A stretch of 64,000 nt of DNA from Mesorhizobium shangrilense (GTDB taxonomy: Bacteria > Pseudomonadota > Alphaproteobacteria > Rhizobiales > Rhizobiaceae), in the NCBI RefSeq assembly GCF_040537815.1, contig NZ_JBEWSZ010000001.1, positions 4,092,001 to 4,156,000 on the forward strand, read 5' to 3'. The notes under the pieces were generated by a model that did not search any database, was not told the origin of the DNA, and worked only from the letters and a program-made list of their open reading frames with translations. Of this stretch, positions 12,095 through 22,884 are shown piece after piece. How positions within the stretch are numbered: the stretch's first letter is position 1; each line of letters begins with the position of its first letter. Made by a program: the position numbers and the translations under genes.

Positions 12095-12480
12095 GAAGGC
12101 ATCGCGCAGAGCTTCTATTCCGCTTGGTCGAAAGAGTTCATGACGGCCGGTAAGCGCCGCCTAGCTGGAAATACGGCCCGCGCCGCCACCAGTGTGAGGT
12201 TAAGGATTTGCGCCGAGAGGCTGGTGCGCGAAGAAGGAATGCAGTGCCGATCCGGCGCTGCAAACCCGTCTGCTCAAAGTGCATGCCCAGACCCAGGGCA
12301 AGATCGAACGCTGACGCAGACCCTCAAGAACCGCATCCTCCTGGAAAACCACTTCCAGCTCGGCGACCTCGAGGCCCAGATCGAGGCGTCCATCGAGCAC
12401 TACGATCACCGGCGGTATAATCAAAGCCTCGACAAGGTGACGCCTGCCGATCCCCACTTCGGCAGAGCTGACGCCCAAAA
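12095..12480 (+). mobile_element. IS3-family transposase remnant
   Basis: Two joined pieces of an IS3-type element. The first is orfA-like: CRKEGIAQSFYSAWSKEF, AGKRRLAGNTARAATS, then frameshifted EVKDLRREA. The second is the C-terminus of orfB: LKVHAQTQGKIER, a one-base loss, then QTLKNRILLENHF and DLEAQIEASIEHYDHRRYNQSL. The catalytic core and both ends are missing, so it is immobile. Confidence 0.75.
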
Positions 12481-12835
12481 CAGCGCAAAAGGATCGAACG
12501 ACAAACATCCAACAACCTGGCGCGCGCCAGCGTTCCTTGCTCAACTTGACTTTTCTACCGATCGATCGCGGTCAGACGACCGTGTTTACCGACCTATCCC
12601 TAGAGGTCGTGGAACTCCGTATCCCGAATACAGCGTCCCCGGGGTTGTCTAGGTCAAGACTGCCGTTGTTCTTGTGCGCCGAAGACAACAGAACAATATT
12701 CCGCCAAGGGCGAGTTCTGTTCACGATTTCACGCGTCTCACCTCTTTATTATTGTTCAACGAACGGAAATTCGTAGAAGAACGGAGCCATTCAAGATCAG
12801 TCCCGACCTCGTTGCTCTAAACAAAGCTCCCGTAA
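12481..12835. other. no recognisable gene
   Basis: About 350 bases downstream of the IS3 scrap. It has lower GC than its surroundings and no frame I can identify on either strand. Confidence 0.45.
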
Positions 12836-13567
12836 TTAGGCGGTTGCGCCCCCCTCAGCCTTCTTAAGGCGTTGCATGTGCGCCTGCGCTACTCTCACCG
12901 CCTCCGCCGTTCTCCCCCATAGGCCCGAAATCTTCTCGACAAGCTCGGGTCGAGCGCTCCGCGGATGTCCGGAGTTGAAAGGAGGTTGGGGATCGTATTC
13001 GAGCACGAGCTGCGTGAATTCAGCTGCCTCCTGACCCTTGATTTCTGCTAAGATAGTCAGAGCGAAGTCAATGCCGGCGGTGACTCCACCACCGGTGATA
13101 CGGTTCCGGTCAATGCAAACACGTTCATAGCTTGGTTCGATACCCAAGGCTTTAAGCGGTTCATAGAATGGCCAATAGGTGGCAGCGCGGTAGCCGTCGA
13201 GGAGTCCGGCCATCCCGATAATGACGGAGCCTGTGCATACCGCAGTGACGTAACGGGCAGTCGAACCGGAACGGGCGAGAAAATCCAAGATTTCTTGGTC
13301 TTTCATGATCTCAGGCGTGCCGCCGCCACCTGGCACAAATAGAATGTCCAGATTATCGGGGACGTCGTCGATCGTAATCGTCGGATTCATGGTGACACCC
13401 ATGTCCGTTGGAACTGGGTCCAGGGTCTTCCAGATGAGATGCGTTTTCGCGTGCAGGCCAAAGGCCGTTTGCGGGCCGGCAAGGTCCTGCAGGGTGAAAC
13501 CCGGAAACAGCAGCATCCCGACCTGCAGTGGTCGCTCCCCAGCGTTATTCTTCTCTTGATCAGACAT
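12836..13567 (-). CDS. DJ-1/PfpI family protein, isonitrile hydratase-like
   Basis: A 243-residue DJ-1/PfpI protein. The cysteine elbow is in AVCTGSVIIGMAGLLDGYRAATYW, a block typical of the isonitrile (isocyanide) hydratase branch, which converts isonitriles to N-substituted formamides. LFPGFTLQDLAGP at the N-terminus and GGGVTAGIDFAL also fit. The start MSDQEKN (GAGGA upstream) is preferred over a longer frame with a poor leader. The upstream region duplicates the promoter of the alpha/beta hydrolase, so both are probably controlled by the FtrA-type regulator. The exact substrate is not proven. Confidence 0.8.
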   Translation of the reverse strand: MSDQEKNNAGERPLQVGMLLFPGFTLQDLAGPQTAFGLHAKTHLIWKTLDPVPTDMGVTMNPTITIDDVPDNLDILFVPGGGGTPEIMKDQEILDFLARSGSTARYVTAVCTGSVIIGMAGLLDGYRAATYWPFYEPLKALGIEPSYERVCIDRNRITGGGVTAGIDFALTILAEIKGQEAAEFTQLVLEYDPQPPFNSGHPRSARPELVEKISGLWGRTAEAVRVAQAHMQRLKKAEGGATA

Positions 13568-13619
13568 ATCGTCCTCGTTCCGATTAGTGTTCGATATTGG
13601 GTAGTCGGATTCAAGCCGT

Positions 13620-13666
13620 CGCGTGAGTGGCAGGAACGACAAAAAGCGATTGATTACTGCCAAGGA
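13620..13666 (-). promoter_or_regulatory. duplicated 47-bp upstream element, copy B
   Basis: Matches 10984-11030 at 44 of 47 positions. Weaker similarity continues toward the gene start through the promoter region. It is located about 53 bases before the DJ-1 start, in the same orientation relative to the gene as copy A. Confidence 0.6.
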
Positions 13667-13740
13667 ATGTCCCTCGTCAGATCATTTGGCAGGTTGGGTT
13701 GCCGATTAGCGGAGCGACGGCCTCGTCTTGGGGTTGATGT

Positions 13741-14400
13741 TATACGGCGATCTTACCAGCAATGTCGGTAGGCACAGCAATGTGCCGCCAGCTATCGATC
13801 ACGGTAACGCCGTTGTCGGAGACGAACCGATGGTCGGCGATGGTAAGGTCGCAGTTGCCGCCGCGTTCGGCAGCGAGGTCGACGATGACGGAGCCGGGCT
13901 TCATCATCGCCACCATGTCGCCGAGCCAGAGCTTTGGCGCATCGCGGCCGGGGATCGGCGCGGTGGTGATGACGATGTCGATCTCGGGCGCCAGTTCACG
14001 GAACTTTGCCAGTTGCTTCTCGAGGAATTCCGGCGATGATGGCGCCGCATAACCGCCGGTCGCGGCACCGTCCGCAGCCTGGTCGGCAAAATCGAGATAG
14101 ACGAATTCGGCGCCCAAGCTTTCGATCTGCTCGGCGACTTCCGAGCGGACGTCGAAGGCATAGGTAATGGCGCCGAGCGAGGTGGCGGTGCCGATCGCCG
14201 CAAGGCCCGCGACGCCGACACCGATGACCAGCACCTTTGCTGGCCGCCATCAGCTGGCCGGTGAAGAAACGCCCGAAATTGTTGCCCGCCTCGATCACCG
14301 CGCGATACCCGGCGATATTGGCCATCGACGAGAGCGCATCCATCTTCTGGGTGCGCGAGATGCGAGGACCATGTCCATGGCAATGACCATTGGCGCCCTT
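13741..14400 (-). pseudogene. fragment of a second transhydrogenase alpha subunit gene
   Basis: The minus strand encodes [20 protein letters not shown], then after a one-base shift the NAD-binding [49 protein letters not shown] and a few residues more. This is the middle of PntAa. It differs clearly from the intact pntAa at 19.2-20.5 kb, so it comes from a diverged paralogue rather than a recent copy. Both ends are missing. Confidence 0.8.
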
Positions 14401-14483
14401 CGCAGTCCCTGCGGAAGTTAACAACGCGACCTGACTTCTAAATGACGTTCCCGATCGATGATCAACGCTTGCAGTTAAGGAAG

Positions 14484-15190
14484 ATGACGCTCATGCCATC
14501 GACGGGCCAACCGAAGACTTACCTCTCTGCCAACCGCGAAAAGCAAATCGTGGAAAAAGCTATTGAATATTTCTCCGAGAATGGATTCTCGGCTAGCACG
14601 CGTGAAATTGCTAAGCATACCGGGGTGACGCAGTCTTTACTTTACCGATACTTTAAGACAAAAGGCGATATTGTTGATCGCGCATTCAATGACGTATTCT
14701 TAACGCGCTGGAAGGGCGAGTGGCAGGTGGAGCTACAAAATCGTGCCGCACCTTTCGTGAACGGCTCAGGTTCTATTTGAAAGACTATTGCGATAGCATT
14801 CTCCACCGAGAGTGGATTAGTATATTTCTTTTAGGCGTCCTGAACGACCCGTCCATCAACAGGCTACATTTTGATGCTTCAGGAACGGACATTCCCGATT
14901 ATATTGAATGAATTTCACCATTCCATTGGCGTAGCCAATACGGATGAAGAAAATAGACAGCTCGATAGCGAGATCTTGTGGTCGTTTCACTCAAGCTTCT
15001 TTTATTTTGGCGTTAGTAAGTATGTTTATCAACTGCCTGTTCCCGACGACATCAATTCTCTCGTGGACGCTAAGTAGACGCATTTCTAGACGGAGCAGCC
15101 AAAGAATTCATAGAACGGCGTACGAATAAAGGCATCAAGCCAGTGCCCCTTACGCACCGCAAAATTACAGACGATTTTGTTGATCATTGA
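14484..15190 (+). pseudogene. TetR family regulator broken by frameshifts
   Basis: The N-terminal HTH is clear (REKQIVEKAIEYFSENGFSA, then REIAKHTGVTQSLLYRYFKT). The C-terminal ligand domain continues in other frames: LKDYCDSILHREWISIFLLG, then NEFHHSIGVANTDEENRQLD, then FLDGAAKEFIERRTNK, ending at 15190. At least three frame changes (near 14750, 14900 and 15065) separate these, so the protein is not made as such. It is AT-richer than the neighbouring mcm gene, which suggests foreign origin. Confidence 0.75.
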
Positions 15191-15251
15191 ATTGCTCCTC
15201 TACACGTTTTTCCGCCTCGATGCGGACAGTGACCAGGCGATCACTATTTGA

Positions 15252-17393
15252 TCAGATGTTGCGCCTCTTGCCTTCCATGAGATCCAAGACCGCGCGCGCA
15301 GCTTCGAGAACATTGGTGCCGGGGCCAAAAACAGCAGCGATCCCGTGGTTAAGCAGGAACTCGTAGTCTTTGCGTGGCACGACGCCGCCGACTACGACGA
15401 TGATCTCGTCGGCTCCACGCATCTTGAGCGCCTCGACGAGTTGTGGCGCGAGCGTCTTGTGCCCCGCCGCGAGCGACGACATCCCGACGACATGCACCTT
15501 GGATTTGACGGCAAGGTCGGCGGCTTCGTCCGGTGTCTGGAACAAGGCGCCGGCGATCACCTCGAAACCGATGTCCCCGAACGCCGACGCAATGACCTTG
15601 GCGCCCCGGTCATGCCCGTCCTGTCCAAGCTTTGCCACCATGATGCGCGGCTTCTCGCCGAGTGAGCCAGTCAGCGCTACGAGACGCGCAACCAGCGTCT
15701 CGTATTCAGGCTCGCCGGCATAGGCCTGGCCATAGATCTCGCGCACGACCTTGGGCGTCGCCACATGTTCGCCGAAGGCCCGGCGCAGGGCGTCGGAGAT
15801 CTCTCCGACGGTGGCTCGTGCTCGGGCACCCTCAATTGCTACTTCCAGGATATTGCCCTTGCCGCTGGCCGCGGTCCGTTCCAATACGGCAAGGGCTGCG
15901 GCAACGCTCTTGGGATTGCGTTGACGCTTTATCTTTTCAATCCGATCGACCTGCGCTTCGCGCACTGCCTTGTTGTCGATGTCGAAGATGTTGATTTGAT
16001 CCTCATTCTCGAGGCGATACTTGTTCACGCCGACGATCACCTCGGCGCCGCGATCGATAGCCGCTTGCCTGCGCGTTGCCGCTTCTTCGATCAAGCGCTT
16101 TGGCAATCCCTCGATGACAGCCTTGGTCATACCGCCCCTCGCCTCGACCTCCTCGATCAACGTCCAGGCTGCATCCGCGAGTTCCTTGGTGAGGCTCTCG
16201 ACATAGTAGGACCCGGCGAGCGGATCGACGACCTTCGTCACTGCGGTCTCGTGCTGGAGGATCAGTTGTGTGTTGCGCGCGATGCGGGCCGAGAACTCGG
16301 TCGGCAGCGCGATCGCCTCGTCGAAGGAGTTCGTATGCAGGCTTTGCGTGCCGCCCAGCACAGCACTCATGGCCTCATAGGCGGTGCGCACTATGTTGTT
16401 GTAGGGATCCTGCTCCTGCAGCGACACGCCAGATGTCTGGCAGTGCGTGCGCAGGATGAGCGAGGAGGATTTCTTCGGCTGAAACTCCTCCATGATGCGG
16501 GTCCACAAAAGGCGTGCAGCGCGGAGCTTGGCTGCCTCCATGAAAAAGTTCATACCGATTGCGAAAAAGAAGGACAGCCGCCCGGCGAAATCGTCTACGT
16601 CGAGCCCCTTTTTCAGCGCTGCCCGGACGTATTCGCGTCCGTCAGCCAGCGTGAAAGCCAACTCTTGTACCAGCGTCGCCCCCGCCTCCTGCATGTGGTA
16701 GCCGGAGATCGAGATCGAGTTGAACTTTGGCATCTCCCTCGAAGTATATTCGATGATGTCGGCGACGATCCGCATCGAGGGTTCTGGCGGGTAAATATAG
16801 GTGTTGCGGACCATGAACTCCTTGAGAATGTCGTTTTGAATGGTCCCTGAAAGAAGGGCCCGCGGCACGCCTTGCTCTTCGCCGGCAACGATGAAGCTGG
16901 CGAGAATTGGGATCACAGCGCCATTCATGGTCATAGACACCGAAATCTGGTCTAGCGGGATGCCGTCGAACAGGATTTTCATATCCTCGACGGAATCGAT
17001 CGCGACGCCGGCCTTGCCGACATCGCCTTCGACACGGGGATGACTGCTGTCATAGCCACGATGGGTGGCAAGGTCGAAGGCCACTGACACGCCCTGCTGG
17101 CCGGCGGCAAGCCCCTTGCGATAGAAGGCGTTAGAGGCTTCGGCGGTCGAAAAGCCTGCATATTGCCGAATGGTCCAGGGACGGCCGGCATACATGGTAG
17201 CTCGCGGCCCGCGCAAGAACGGCTTCTCGCCGGGAAGGCTGCCAAGATAGTCGTTACCCTCCAGATCGTTAGCGGTATAAAGAGGCTTGATGTCAATGCC
17301 CTCTGGCGTGTGCCAAATTCTGCCTTCTATCTCACCTCGCAGTTCGGACCGCGCGAGCTGCTCCCACCCAGCAATTTGCTCTTCGTATTTCAT
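15252..17393 (-). CDS. methylmalonyl-CoA mutase
   Basis: The adenosylcobalamin enzyme interconverting (R)-methylmalonyl-CoA and succinyl-CoA, the last step of propionyl-CoA assimilation. At 713 residues it is the single-chain ScpA/MCM type. The N-terminal TIM barrel has [17 protein letters not shown] and [12 protein letters not shown]; the C-terminal B12 domain has DGHDRG (lower axial histidine), SSLAAGHKT and VVGGVVP. It starts 2 bases after pntB and is the last gene of the pccB-orf-pccA-pntAaAbB-mcm operon. No MeaB chaperone or epimerase gene is seen in the window. Confidence 0.96.
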   Translation of the reverse strand: MKYEEQIAGWEQLARSELRGEIEGRIWHTPEGIDIKPLYTANDLEGNDYLGSLPGEKPFLRGPRATMYAGRPWTIRQYAGFSTAEASNAFYRKGLAAGQQGVSVAFDLATHRGYDSSHPRVEGDVGKAGVAIDSVEDMKILFDGIPLDQISVSMTMNGAVIPILASFIVAGEEQGVPRALLSGTIQNDILKEFMVRNTYIYPPEPSMRIVADIIEYTSREMPKFNSISISGYHMQEAGATLVQELAFTLADGREYVRAALKKGLDVDDFAGRLSFFFAIGMNFFMEAAKLRAARLLWTRIMEEFQPKKSSSLILRTHCQTSGVSLQEQDPYNNIVRTAYEAMSAVLGGTQSLHTNSFDEAIALPTEFSARIARNTQLILQHETAVTKVVDPLAGSYYVESLTKELADAAWTLIEEVEARGGMTKAVIEGLPKRLIEEAATRRQAAIDRGAEVIVGVNKYRLENEDQINIFDIDNKAVREAQVDRIEKIKRQRNPKSVAAALAVLERTAASGKGNILEVAIEGARARATVGEISDALRRAFGEHVATPKVVREIYGQAYAGEPEYETLVARLVALTGSLGEKPRIMVAKLGQDGHDRGAKVIASAFGDIGFEVIAGALFQTPDEAADLAVKSKVHVVGMSSLAAGHKTLAPQLVEALKMRGADEIIVVVGGVVPRKDYEFLLNHGIAAVFGPGTNVLEAARAVLDLMEGKRRNI

Positions 17394-17395
17394 GA

Positions 17396-18793
17396 TCAGT
17401 GATCCATGGCCTTGACGATTTCTTCCGTCATCTTCTTGGCGTCGCCGAGCAGCATCATGGTGCCGTCCTTGTAGAACAGCGTGTTGTCGATGCCGGCATA
17501 ACCGGAGCCAAGCGAGCGCTTGACGAACAGGCAGGTGCGCGCCTTGTCGACGTCGAGGATCGGCATGCCGTAGATGGGTGAGCTCTTGTCATCTCGCGCG
17601 GACGGGTTGGTGACGTCGTTGGCGCCGATGACATAGGCGACATCGGCCTGCGCGAACTCGGAGTTGATATCCTCGAGCTCGAACACCTCGTCATAGGGCA
17701 CATTGGCTTCGGCGAGCAGCACATTCATATGGCCTGGCATGCGGCCAGCGACCGGATGGATCGCATATTTCACTTCGACGCCATTGGCCTTGAGCTTGTC
17801 GGCCAGTTCGCGCAGCGCGTGCTGTGCCTGGGCCACCGCCATGCCGTAGCCCGGCACGATGATGACCTTCTGCGCGTTCATCATCAGGTAGGCGGCGTCA
17901 TCAGCGGAACCCTGCTTGACCGTGCGCTCGATGCCGTCGTCGACAGCCGCGGCCGTCTCGCCGCCGAAGCCGCCAAGGATGACCGAGATGAAGGAGCGGT
18001 TCATGCCCTTGCACATGATGTAGGACAGGATCGCGCCGGACGAACCGACCAGCGCGCCGGTGATGATCAGCGCCAGGTTGCCGAGCGTGAAGCCGAGTGC
18101 CGCCGCCGCCCAGCCGGAATAGGAGTTGAGCATCGACACGACGACCGGCATGTCGGCGCCGCCGATCGGGATGATCAGCAGCACGCCGAGCGCCAGCGAG
18201 GCGATGACGATCAGCCAGAACACCGCATAGCTCTGCGTGGTGACGAGCAGCACGATCAGCACGATCAGCGCGATACCCAGTGCGGCGTTGATGAAATGGC
18301 GGCCGCCGATCATGATCGGCTTGCCGGACATGCGCCCGTCAAGCTTGAGGAAGGCGATGACCGAGCCGGTGAAGGTGATAGCGCCGATGGCGACGCCGAG
18401 GCTCATTTCGACCAGCGCCTGGGCATGAATGGCGCCCACTTCGCCAATGCCGAAGCTGGTCGGCGCATAGATGGCGGCAGCCGCCACCATGACGGCGGCA
18501 AGGCCGACGAGTGAATGGAAGGCAGCGACCAGTTGCGGCATCGAGGTCATGGCGATGCGCCGCGCGGTGACCGCGCCGACCGAGCCGCCGATGGCCAGGC
18601 CAACCACGATCAGGCCGAGACCTCCCAGCGAAGGGGTCGCCAGCGCCAGCGTCGTGGCAATGGCGATGGCCATGCCGATCATGCCGTACATGTTGCCCTG
18701 GCGGCTGGTGGTTGGATGCGAAAGGCCGCGCAGCGCCATGATGAACAGGACGCCGGAAACCAGATAGAGGAAGGAGGCTAAGTTGGCGTTCAC
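17396..18793 (-). CDS. pntB: NAD(P) transhydrogenase beta subunit
   Basis: PntB carries the NADP(H)-binding domain and part of the proton channel of the inner-membrane transhydrogenase, which makes NADPH from NADH at the cost of the proton gradient. The 465-residue protein has an N-terminal run of about eight or nine membrane segments and a C-terminal NADP domain with [38 protein letters not shown] and [10 protein letters not shown]. The start is GTG. It lies 1 base after pntAb and 2 bases before mcm. Confidence 0.96.
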   Translation of the reverse strand: MNANLASFLYLVSGVLFIMALRGLSHPTTSRQGNMYGMIGMAIAIATTLALATPSLGGLGLIVVGLAIGGSVGAVTARRIAMTSMPQLVAAFHSLVGLAAVMVAAAAIYAPTSFGIGEVGAIHAQALVEMSLGVAIGAITFTGSVIAFLKLDGRMSGKPIMIGGRHFINAALGIALIVLIVLLVTTQSYAVFWLIVIASLALGVLLIIPIGGADMPVVVSMLNSYSGWAAAALGFTLGNLALIITGALVGSSGAILSYIMCKGMNRSFISVILGGFGGETAAAVDDGIERTVKQGSADDAAYLMMNAQKVIIVPGYGMAVAQAQHALRELADKLKANGVEVKYAIHPVAGRMPGHMNVLLAEANVPYDEVFELEDINSEFAQADVAYVIGANDVTNPSARDDKSSPIYGMPILDVDKARTCLFVKRSLGSGYAGIDNTLFYKDGTMMLLGDAKKMTEEIVKAMDH

Positions 18794-18794
18794 G

Positions 18795-19217
18795 TCACTT
18801 GTCCTTCTTCTTGTACATCGCCAGCATGCGCTGGGTGACGAGGAAGCCGCCGAAGATGTTGACGGACACCAGCATCAGCGCAACGAAGCCGAAGCCGGTG
18901 GCAATGCCGGACGCCGAGATGCCGACCGCGAGCAGCGCGCCGACGACGATCACGGAGGAAATGGCGTTGGTGACGGCCATCAGCGGCGTGTGCAGGGCCG
19001 GCGTGACCGACCAGACGACATAGTAGCCGACGAAGATCGCCAGGATAAAAATGGCGAAGCGGAAGACGAAGGGATCGATGGCACCGCCCGACAGCGCATG
19101 CGCGGCATCACCGGCCGCCTCGGTGCCGGGCGTATTCGCCAAATTGTGGACCGCGAGCCTGACGGCGGCACTTGCCTGGTCGAGCTGGTCGAGGGCTTTC
19201 TGCAGGGTCTGATCCAT
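18795..19217 (-). CDS. pntAb: NAD(P) transhydrogenase alpha-2 subunit
   Basis: The small membrane subunit of the three-gene (alphaproteobacterial) transhydrogenase. It has 140 residues with about three hydrophobic segments in the C-terminal two thirds ([18 protein letters not shown], then [17 protein letters not shown], then [19 protein letters not shown]) and a basic tail KKKDK. The ATG overlaps the pntAa stop as TGATG. It links the NAD-binding PntAa to PntB. Confidence 0.95.
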   Translation of the reverse strand: MDQTLQKALDQLDQASAAVRLAVHNLANTPGTEAAGDAAHALSGGAIDPFVFRFAIFILAIFVGYYVVWSVTPALHTPLMAVTNAISSVIVVGALLAVGISASGIATGFGFVALMLVSVNIFGGFLVTQRMLAMYKKKDK

Positions 19218-20515
19218 CACGCAATCCCCTTGGGCTTGGACGAGGTCGACTTGGGCGCGGCCGATTTGGGCGCGGCAGGTTTCTTGGTCGCTGCCTTCTT
19301 CGCAGCGGCAGGCTGGAGCGAAGCGTCGGCAACCATCGTCTTGGCCGGGATCGCGGCCGGCTCGATATGCGGCTGCTCCGCCGCCTTGGCAAAGGCGGGA
19401 TGCACCACCTTGCCGCCGTCGGTCAGCATCGTCGCCTTGACCAGTTCGTCATCACGATTGATGGCGAGCGCTTTCGTTGTCTTGTCGACCAGCGTTTCGA
19501 CGAAGGTGAAAAGGTTCTTGGCGTAGAGCAGCGAGGCCGACGCCGCGACGCGGCCGGGCACGTTGAGATGGCCGACGATCTTCACATTGTTGGCCGTGGT
19601 GACCACCTGCCCCGGCACCGCGCCCTCGACATTGCCGCCGCGCTCGACCGCGAGGTCGACGATCACCGAGCCCGGCTTCATCGAGGCGACCATCACCGCC
19701 GAGACCAGCTTCGGCGCGGGACGGCCGGGGATCAGCGCCGTGGTGATGACGATATCCTGCTTGGCGATGTGCTCGGCGGTGAGTGCCGCCTGCTTGGCCT
19801 GGTACTCCTTGGACATTTCCTTGGCGTAGCCACCGGCCGTCTCGGCCGCCTTGAACTCATCGTCCTCGACGGCCAGGAATTTGGCGCCGAGCGAGGCGAC
19901 CTGTTCCTTGGCGGCGGGACGAACGTCGGTGGCGGTGACGACCGCGCCGAGGCGGCGCGCGGTAGCGATCGCCTGCAGGCCGGCAACGCCGACGCCCATG
20001 ATGAAGACCTTCGCGGCCGGGACCGTGCCCGCCGCCGTCATCATCATCGGCAGCGCCCGGTCATATTCCGAGGCGCCGTCGATCACCGCCTGATAGCCGG
20101 CAAGGTTGGCCTGGCTGGACAGCACGTCCATCGATTGCGCCCGGGTGATGCGCGGCATGAACTCCATCGAGAAGGCGGTGACACCGGCCTTGGCGAGAGC
20201 CGCGACGGCGGCGTCATTGCCATAGGGATCCATGATGGCGATGACCGCCGCGCCGGATTTGTAGCCCTTCAGCTCGGCATCCGTTGGCCGGCGCACTTTC
20301 AGCACCACGTCGGCCTTGGCGACATCGGCGGCCTTGCCGATTGTGGCTCCCGCCTTGGCGAAATCCTCATCGGGAATGCGCGACCTTGTGCCGGCCCCGG
20401 TTTCAACAATCACGTCGAAGCCCAAGCCAGTCAGCCGCTTCACCGTATCCGGTGAGGCCGCAACGCGGGGTTCGTTCGCATCGAGTTCACGAGGAATGAA
20501 AATTAGGGAACTCAT
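19217..20515 (-). CDS. pntAa: NAD(P) transhydrogenase alpha-1 subunit
   Basis: The peripheral NAD(H)-binding subunit, 432 residues. Motifs are [11 protein letters not shown] at the N-terminus, [20 protein letters not shown], the Rossmann [35 protein letters not shown] and [17 protein letters not shown]. The last 50 or so residues are an Ala/Lys/Pro/Ser-rich tail that probably serves as a flexible linker toward the membrane subunits. A 141-base gap separates it from pccA, the only sizeable gap in the operon, so an internal promoter is possible. Confidence 0.96.
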   Translation of the reverse strand: MSSLIFIPRELDANEPRVAASPDTVKRLTGLGFDVIVETGAGTRSRIPDEDFAKAGATIGKAADVAKADVVLKVRRPTDAELKGYKSGAAVIAIMDPYGNDAAVAALAKAGVTAFSMEFMPRITRAQSMDVLSSQANLAGYQAVIDGASEYDRALPMMMTAAGTVPAAKVFIMGVGVAGLQAIATARRLGAVVTATDVRPAAKEQVASLGAKFLAVEDDEFKAAETAGGYAKEMSKEYQAKQAALTAEHIAKQDIVITTALIPGRPAPKLVSAVMVASMKPGSVIVDLAVERGGNVEGAVPGQVVTTANNVKIVGHLNVPGRVAASASLLYAKNLFTFVETLVDKTTKALAINRDDELVKATMLTDGGKVVHPAFAKAAEQPHIEPAAIPAKTMVADASLQPAAAKKAATKKPAAPKSAAPKSTSSKPKGIA

Positions 20516-20656
20516 AGCCGGTCCTTGTCTTCGAACAGTTCCGAGACCCCAAAAGGATAGAAAGAACTATCAAGGAGGCCGCAGTTGGCGGTCAAAGCTT
20601 GCGACAGTTCATTGTTCTTATGTAGCCTGCCGACCGAGTGCGAATGCGCTGCCACC

Positions 20657-22660
20657 TCACTCGAACTCCATGATGAGTTCATCAACCGCGAGGCTGACGC
20701 CGGCCTTCGCCGCGATCGCCTTCACCACCGCCCGGCGCTCGGCACGCAGCACGTTTTCCATCTTCATCGCTTCCACGGTCGCAAGGGTCTGCCCGGCCTC
20801 GACCGTGTCGCCTACCTGGACCGCCAGGGAGGTGATGACGCCCGGCATGGGGCAGCGCAACATCTTCGACGTGTCCGGCGGCAGCTTAGCTGGCATCAGC
20901 CGCGCAAGTTCGGCAACGCGCGGCGAGCGTACGAATGCGGTGACGTCGATACCCCGCCAGCGCAGCCGCAGTCCGGAGCCCTTGAGCGACACGGTCACAG
21001 CCGCGGGCTGGCCGTCGACGACGAAGATCGCATGGCCGGCACCCGGCAGCCAATCGCTGGAGATCGAGAGGTTCGGCCCGTCGGCAAAGGCGACGATGTC
21101 GCCGGCTTCATCCTCGGCAATGGCGAGCGCGAAGTCACGATTGGCCACCATCACCACCCAGTCCTTGCCGACACTGCGCGAGTAGTGGGCAAGCGCGCCC
21201 GAGATCCGCGCCGCCCGGCGCTCGATTCTCACATTGATGAAAGCGGCGACGACGGCCAGCATACGCGCGTGGGCATCGTCCGGTTCGACGCCGGAAAAAC
21301 CGCCCGGGAATTCTTCGGCAATGTAGGCCGTGGTGAGCCGCCCCTCCCGAAAACGCGGCTGTGCCATCACCGCCGACAGAAACGGAAGGTTGTGACCGAT
21401 GCCTTCCACTTCGAAATCGTCGAGCGCGCAGCTCATTGCGTCGATTGCCGAGATGCGGTCCGGCGCCCAGGTGCAGAGCTTGGCGATCATCGGGTCGTAG
21501 TACATCGAAATCTCGCCGCCCTCGAAGACCCCGGTATCGTTGCGGACGATCGTGCCATCCTCGCGTCGTCCCTCGATAGGAGGGCGGTAGCGCGTCAAGC
21601 GTCCCATGGAGGGTAGGAAGTTGCGATAAGGGTCCTCGGCATAGAGCCTGCTTTCGATCGCCCAGCCCTTCAATTTCACTTCGTCCTGGGTAAAGCGCAG
21701 CTTTTCACCGGCGGCGATCTGTATCATCTCCTCGACAAGGTCGAGGCCGGTCACCAGCTCGGTCACCGGATGCTCAACCTGGAGACGCGTGTTCATCTCG
21801 AGGAAATAGAAGTTTCTTTGTCCGTCCACGATGAATTCGACCGTGCCGGCTGAGAAGTAGCCGACCTCGCGCGCCAATGCGACGGCCTGCTCGCCCATGG
21901 CCTTGCGGGTGGCCGGATCTAGGAAAGACGAGGGCGCCTCCTCGATGACCTTCTGGTTGCGCCGCTGGATCGAGCATTCGCGTTCGCCCAGATAGACGAT
22001 GTTGCCGTGCTGGTCGCCCAGCACCTGGATCTCGATGTGGCGCGGCTCCATGACGAATTTTTCGATGAAAATGCGGTCGTCGCCGAAGGAAGACTTCGCC
22101 TCGTTTCGCGAGGACTGGAAGCCTTCGCGCGCCCCGGCCTCGTTCCAGGCGATGCGCATGCCCTTGCCGCCGCCGCCTGCGGAGGCCTTGATCATCACCG
22201 GGTAGCCGATCGACGCGGCGATGCGCACGGCCTCGTCCGCATCCTCGATCAGATCCATGTGGCCGGGCACGGTGGAAACACCTGCCGACGCAGCGATGCG
22301 CTTGGAGGTGATCTTGTCGCCCATCGCCTCGATGGCCGCCACGGGCGGACCGATAAAAGTTACGCCTGCATCCTTGAGCGCGTCGGCGAAATGGGCGTTC
22401 TCGGACAGAAAACCGTAGCCGGGATGCACCGCGTCGGCGCCCGTGGCGCGAACCGCATCGAGCATCTTGCCGATGACGATATAAGACTGCGAGGATGGCG
22501 GCGGTCCGATATGCACGGCCTCATCGGCCATCTTCACATGCAGCGCGTCGCGGTCGACGTCGGAATAGACGGCTACGGTGGCGATGCCGAGCTTCTTCGC
22601 TGTCTTGATCACCCGGCAGGCGATCTCGCCCCGGTTTGCGATGAGGATTTTCTTGAACAT
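20657..22660 (-). CDS. pccA: propionyl-CoA carboxylase alpha subunit (biotin carboxylase/BCCP)
   Basis: The biotin carboxylase half of propionyl-CoA carboxylase, which loads bicarbonate-derived CO2 on biotin. It has 667 residues. The N-terminal biotin carboxylase domain has the ATP-grasp loop ASAGGGGKGMRIAW, RECSIQRRNQKVIEEAP and EMNTRLQVEHPVTE. A linker follows, and a C-terminal biotinyl domain carries EAMKMEN with the biotinylated Lys at about 633. It depends on biotin, for which bioBFDAZ lies 30 kb away in the same window. Confidence 0.97.
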   Translation of the reverse strand: MFKKILIANRGEIACRVIKTAKKLGIATVAVYSDVDRDALHVKMADEAVHIGPPPSSQSYIVIGKMLDAVRATGADAVHPGYGFLSENAHFADALKDAGVTFIGPPVAAIEAMGDKITSKRIAASAGVSTVPGHMDLIEDADEAVRIAASIGYPVMIKASAGGGGKGMRIAWNEAGAREGFQSSRNEAKSSFGDDRIFIEKFVMEPRHIEIQVLGDQHGNIVYLGERECSIQRRNQKVIEEAPSSFLDPATRKAMGEQAVALAREVGYFSAGTVEFIVDGQRNFYFLEMNTRLQVEHPVTELVTGLDLVEEMIQIAAGEKLRFTQDEVKLKGWAIESRLYAEDPYRNFLPSMGRLTRYRPPIEGRREDGTIVRNDTGVFEGGEISMYYDPMIAKLCTWAPDRISAIDAMSCALDDFEVEGIGHNLPFLSAVMAQPRFREGRLTTAYIAEEFPGGFSGVEPDDAHARMLAVVAAFINVRIERRAARISGALAHYSRSVGKDWVVMVANRDFALAIAEDEAGDIVAFADGPNLSISSDWLPGAGHAIFVVDGQPAAVTVSLKGSGLRLRWRGIDVTAFVRSPRVAELARLMPAKLPPDTSKMLRCPMPGVITSLAVQVGDTVEAGQTLATVEAMKMENVLRAERRAVVKAIAAKAGVSLAVDELIMEFE

Positions 22661-22666
22661 GGCTTC

Positions 22667-22876
22667 CTACCGCTCGACTATGAACCGTCCGATTGCGTCT
22701 CGCGTCCATTTCATGGACGCCTGCTTCAGGGTGGCCGGGACATCGACCACGCACAGGCACCAATCCAACTCGCCATGCCGCTCAAGCCATTCAATCTGAC
22801 TGGCCCCCCCAAGGTGGCCGGCAAGCTGTCGTGGCGTGGAACAGGTCACTTCGCCGATGCGGATCTCTGAGCACAT
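22667..22876 (-). CDS. small conserved-type protein between pccB and pccA
   Basis: A 69-residue open frame that fills the gap between pccB (8 bases away) and pccA (6 bases away) on the same strand. TGAGG precedes the ATG. It begins MCSEIRIGEVTCS and has two Trp-rich patches (IEWLERHGELDWCL, ASMKWTRDAIGRFIVER). There is no membrane segment or signal peptide. I do not recognise the family. Its tight fit in the operon and intact frame argue that it is translated. A role in carboxylase assembly or biotinylation would be a guess. Confidence 0.6.
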   Translation of the reverse strand: MCSEIRIGEVTCSTPRQLAGHLGGASQIEWLERHGELDWCLCVVDVPATLKQASMKWTRDAIGRFIVER

Positions 22877-22884
22877 GGAAAGCC

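Noticed and set aside
15765..16850. Long plus-strand open frame inside mcm
   Set aside because: It is antisense to the clearly coding methylmalonyl-CoA mutase. High GC keeps the opposite strand open, and no protein family is visible.
19172..20455. 1.3-kb plus-strand open frame over pntAa
   Set aside because: His/Arg/Gly-rich low-complexity translation, antisense to pntAa, with no start signal.
20585..21616. 1-kb plus-strand open frame over pccA
   Set aside because: Antisense shadow of the biotin carboxylase gene.
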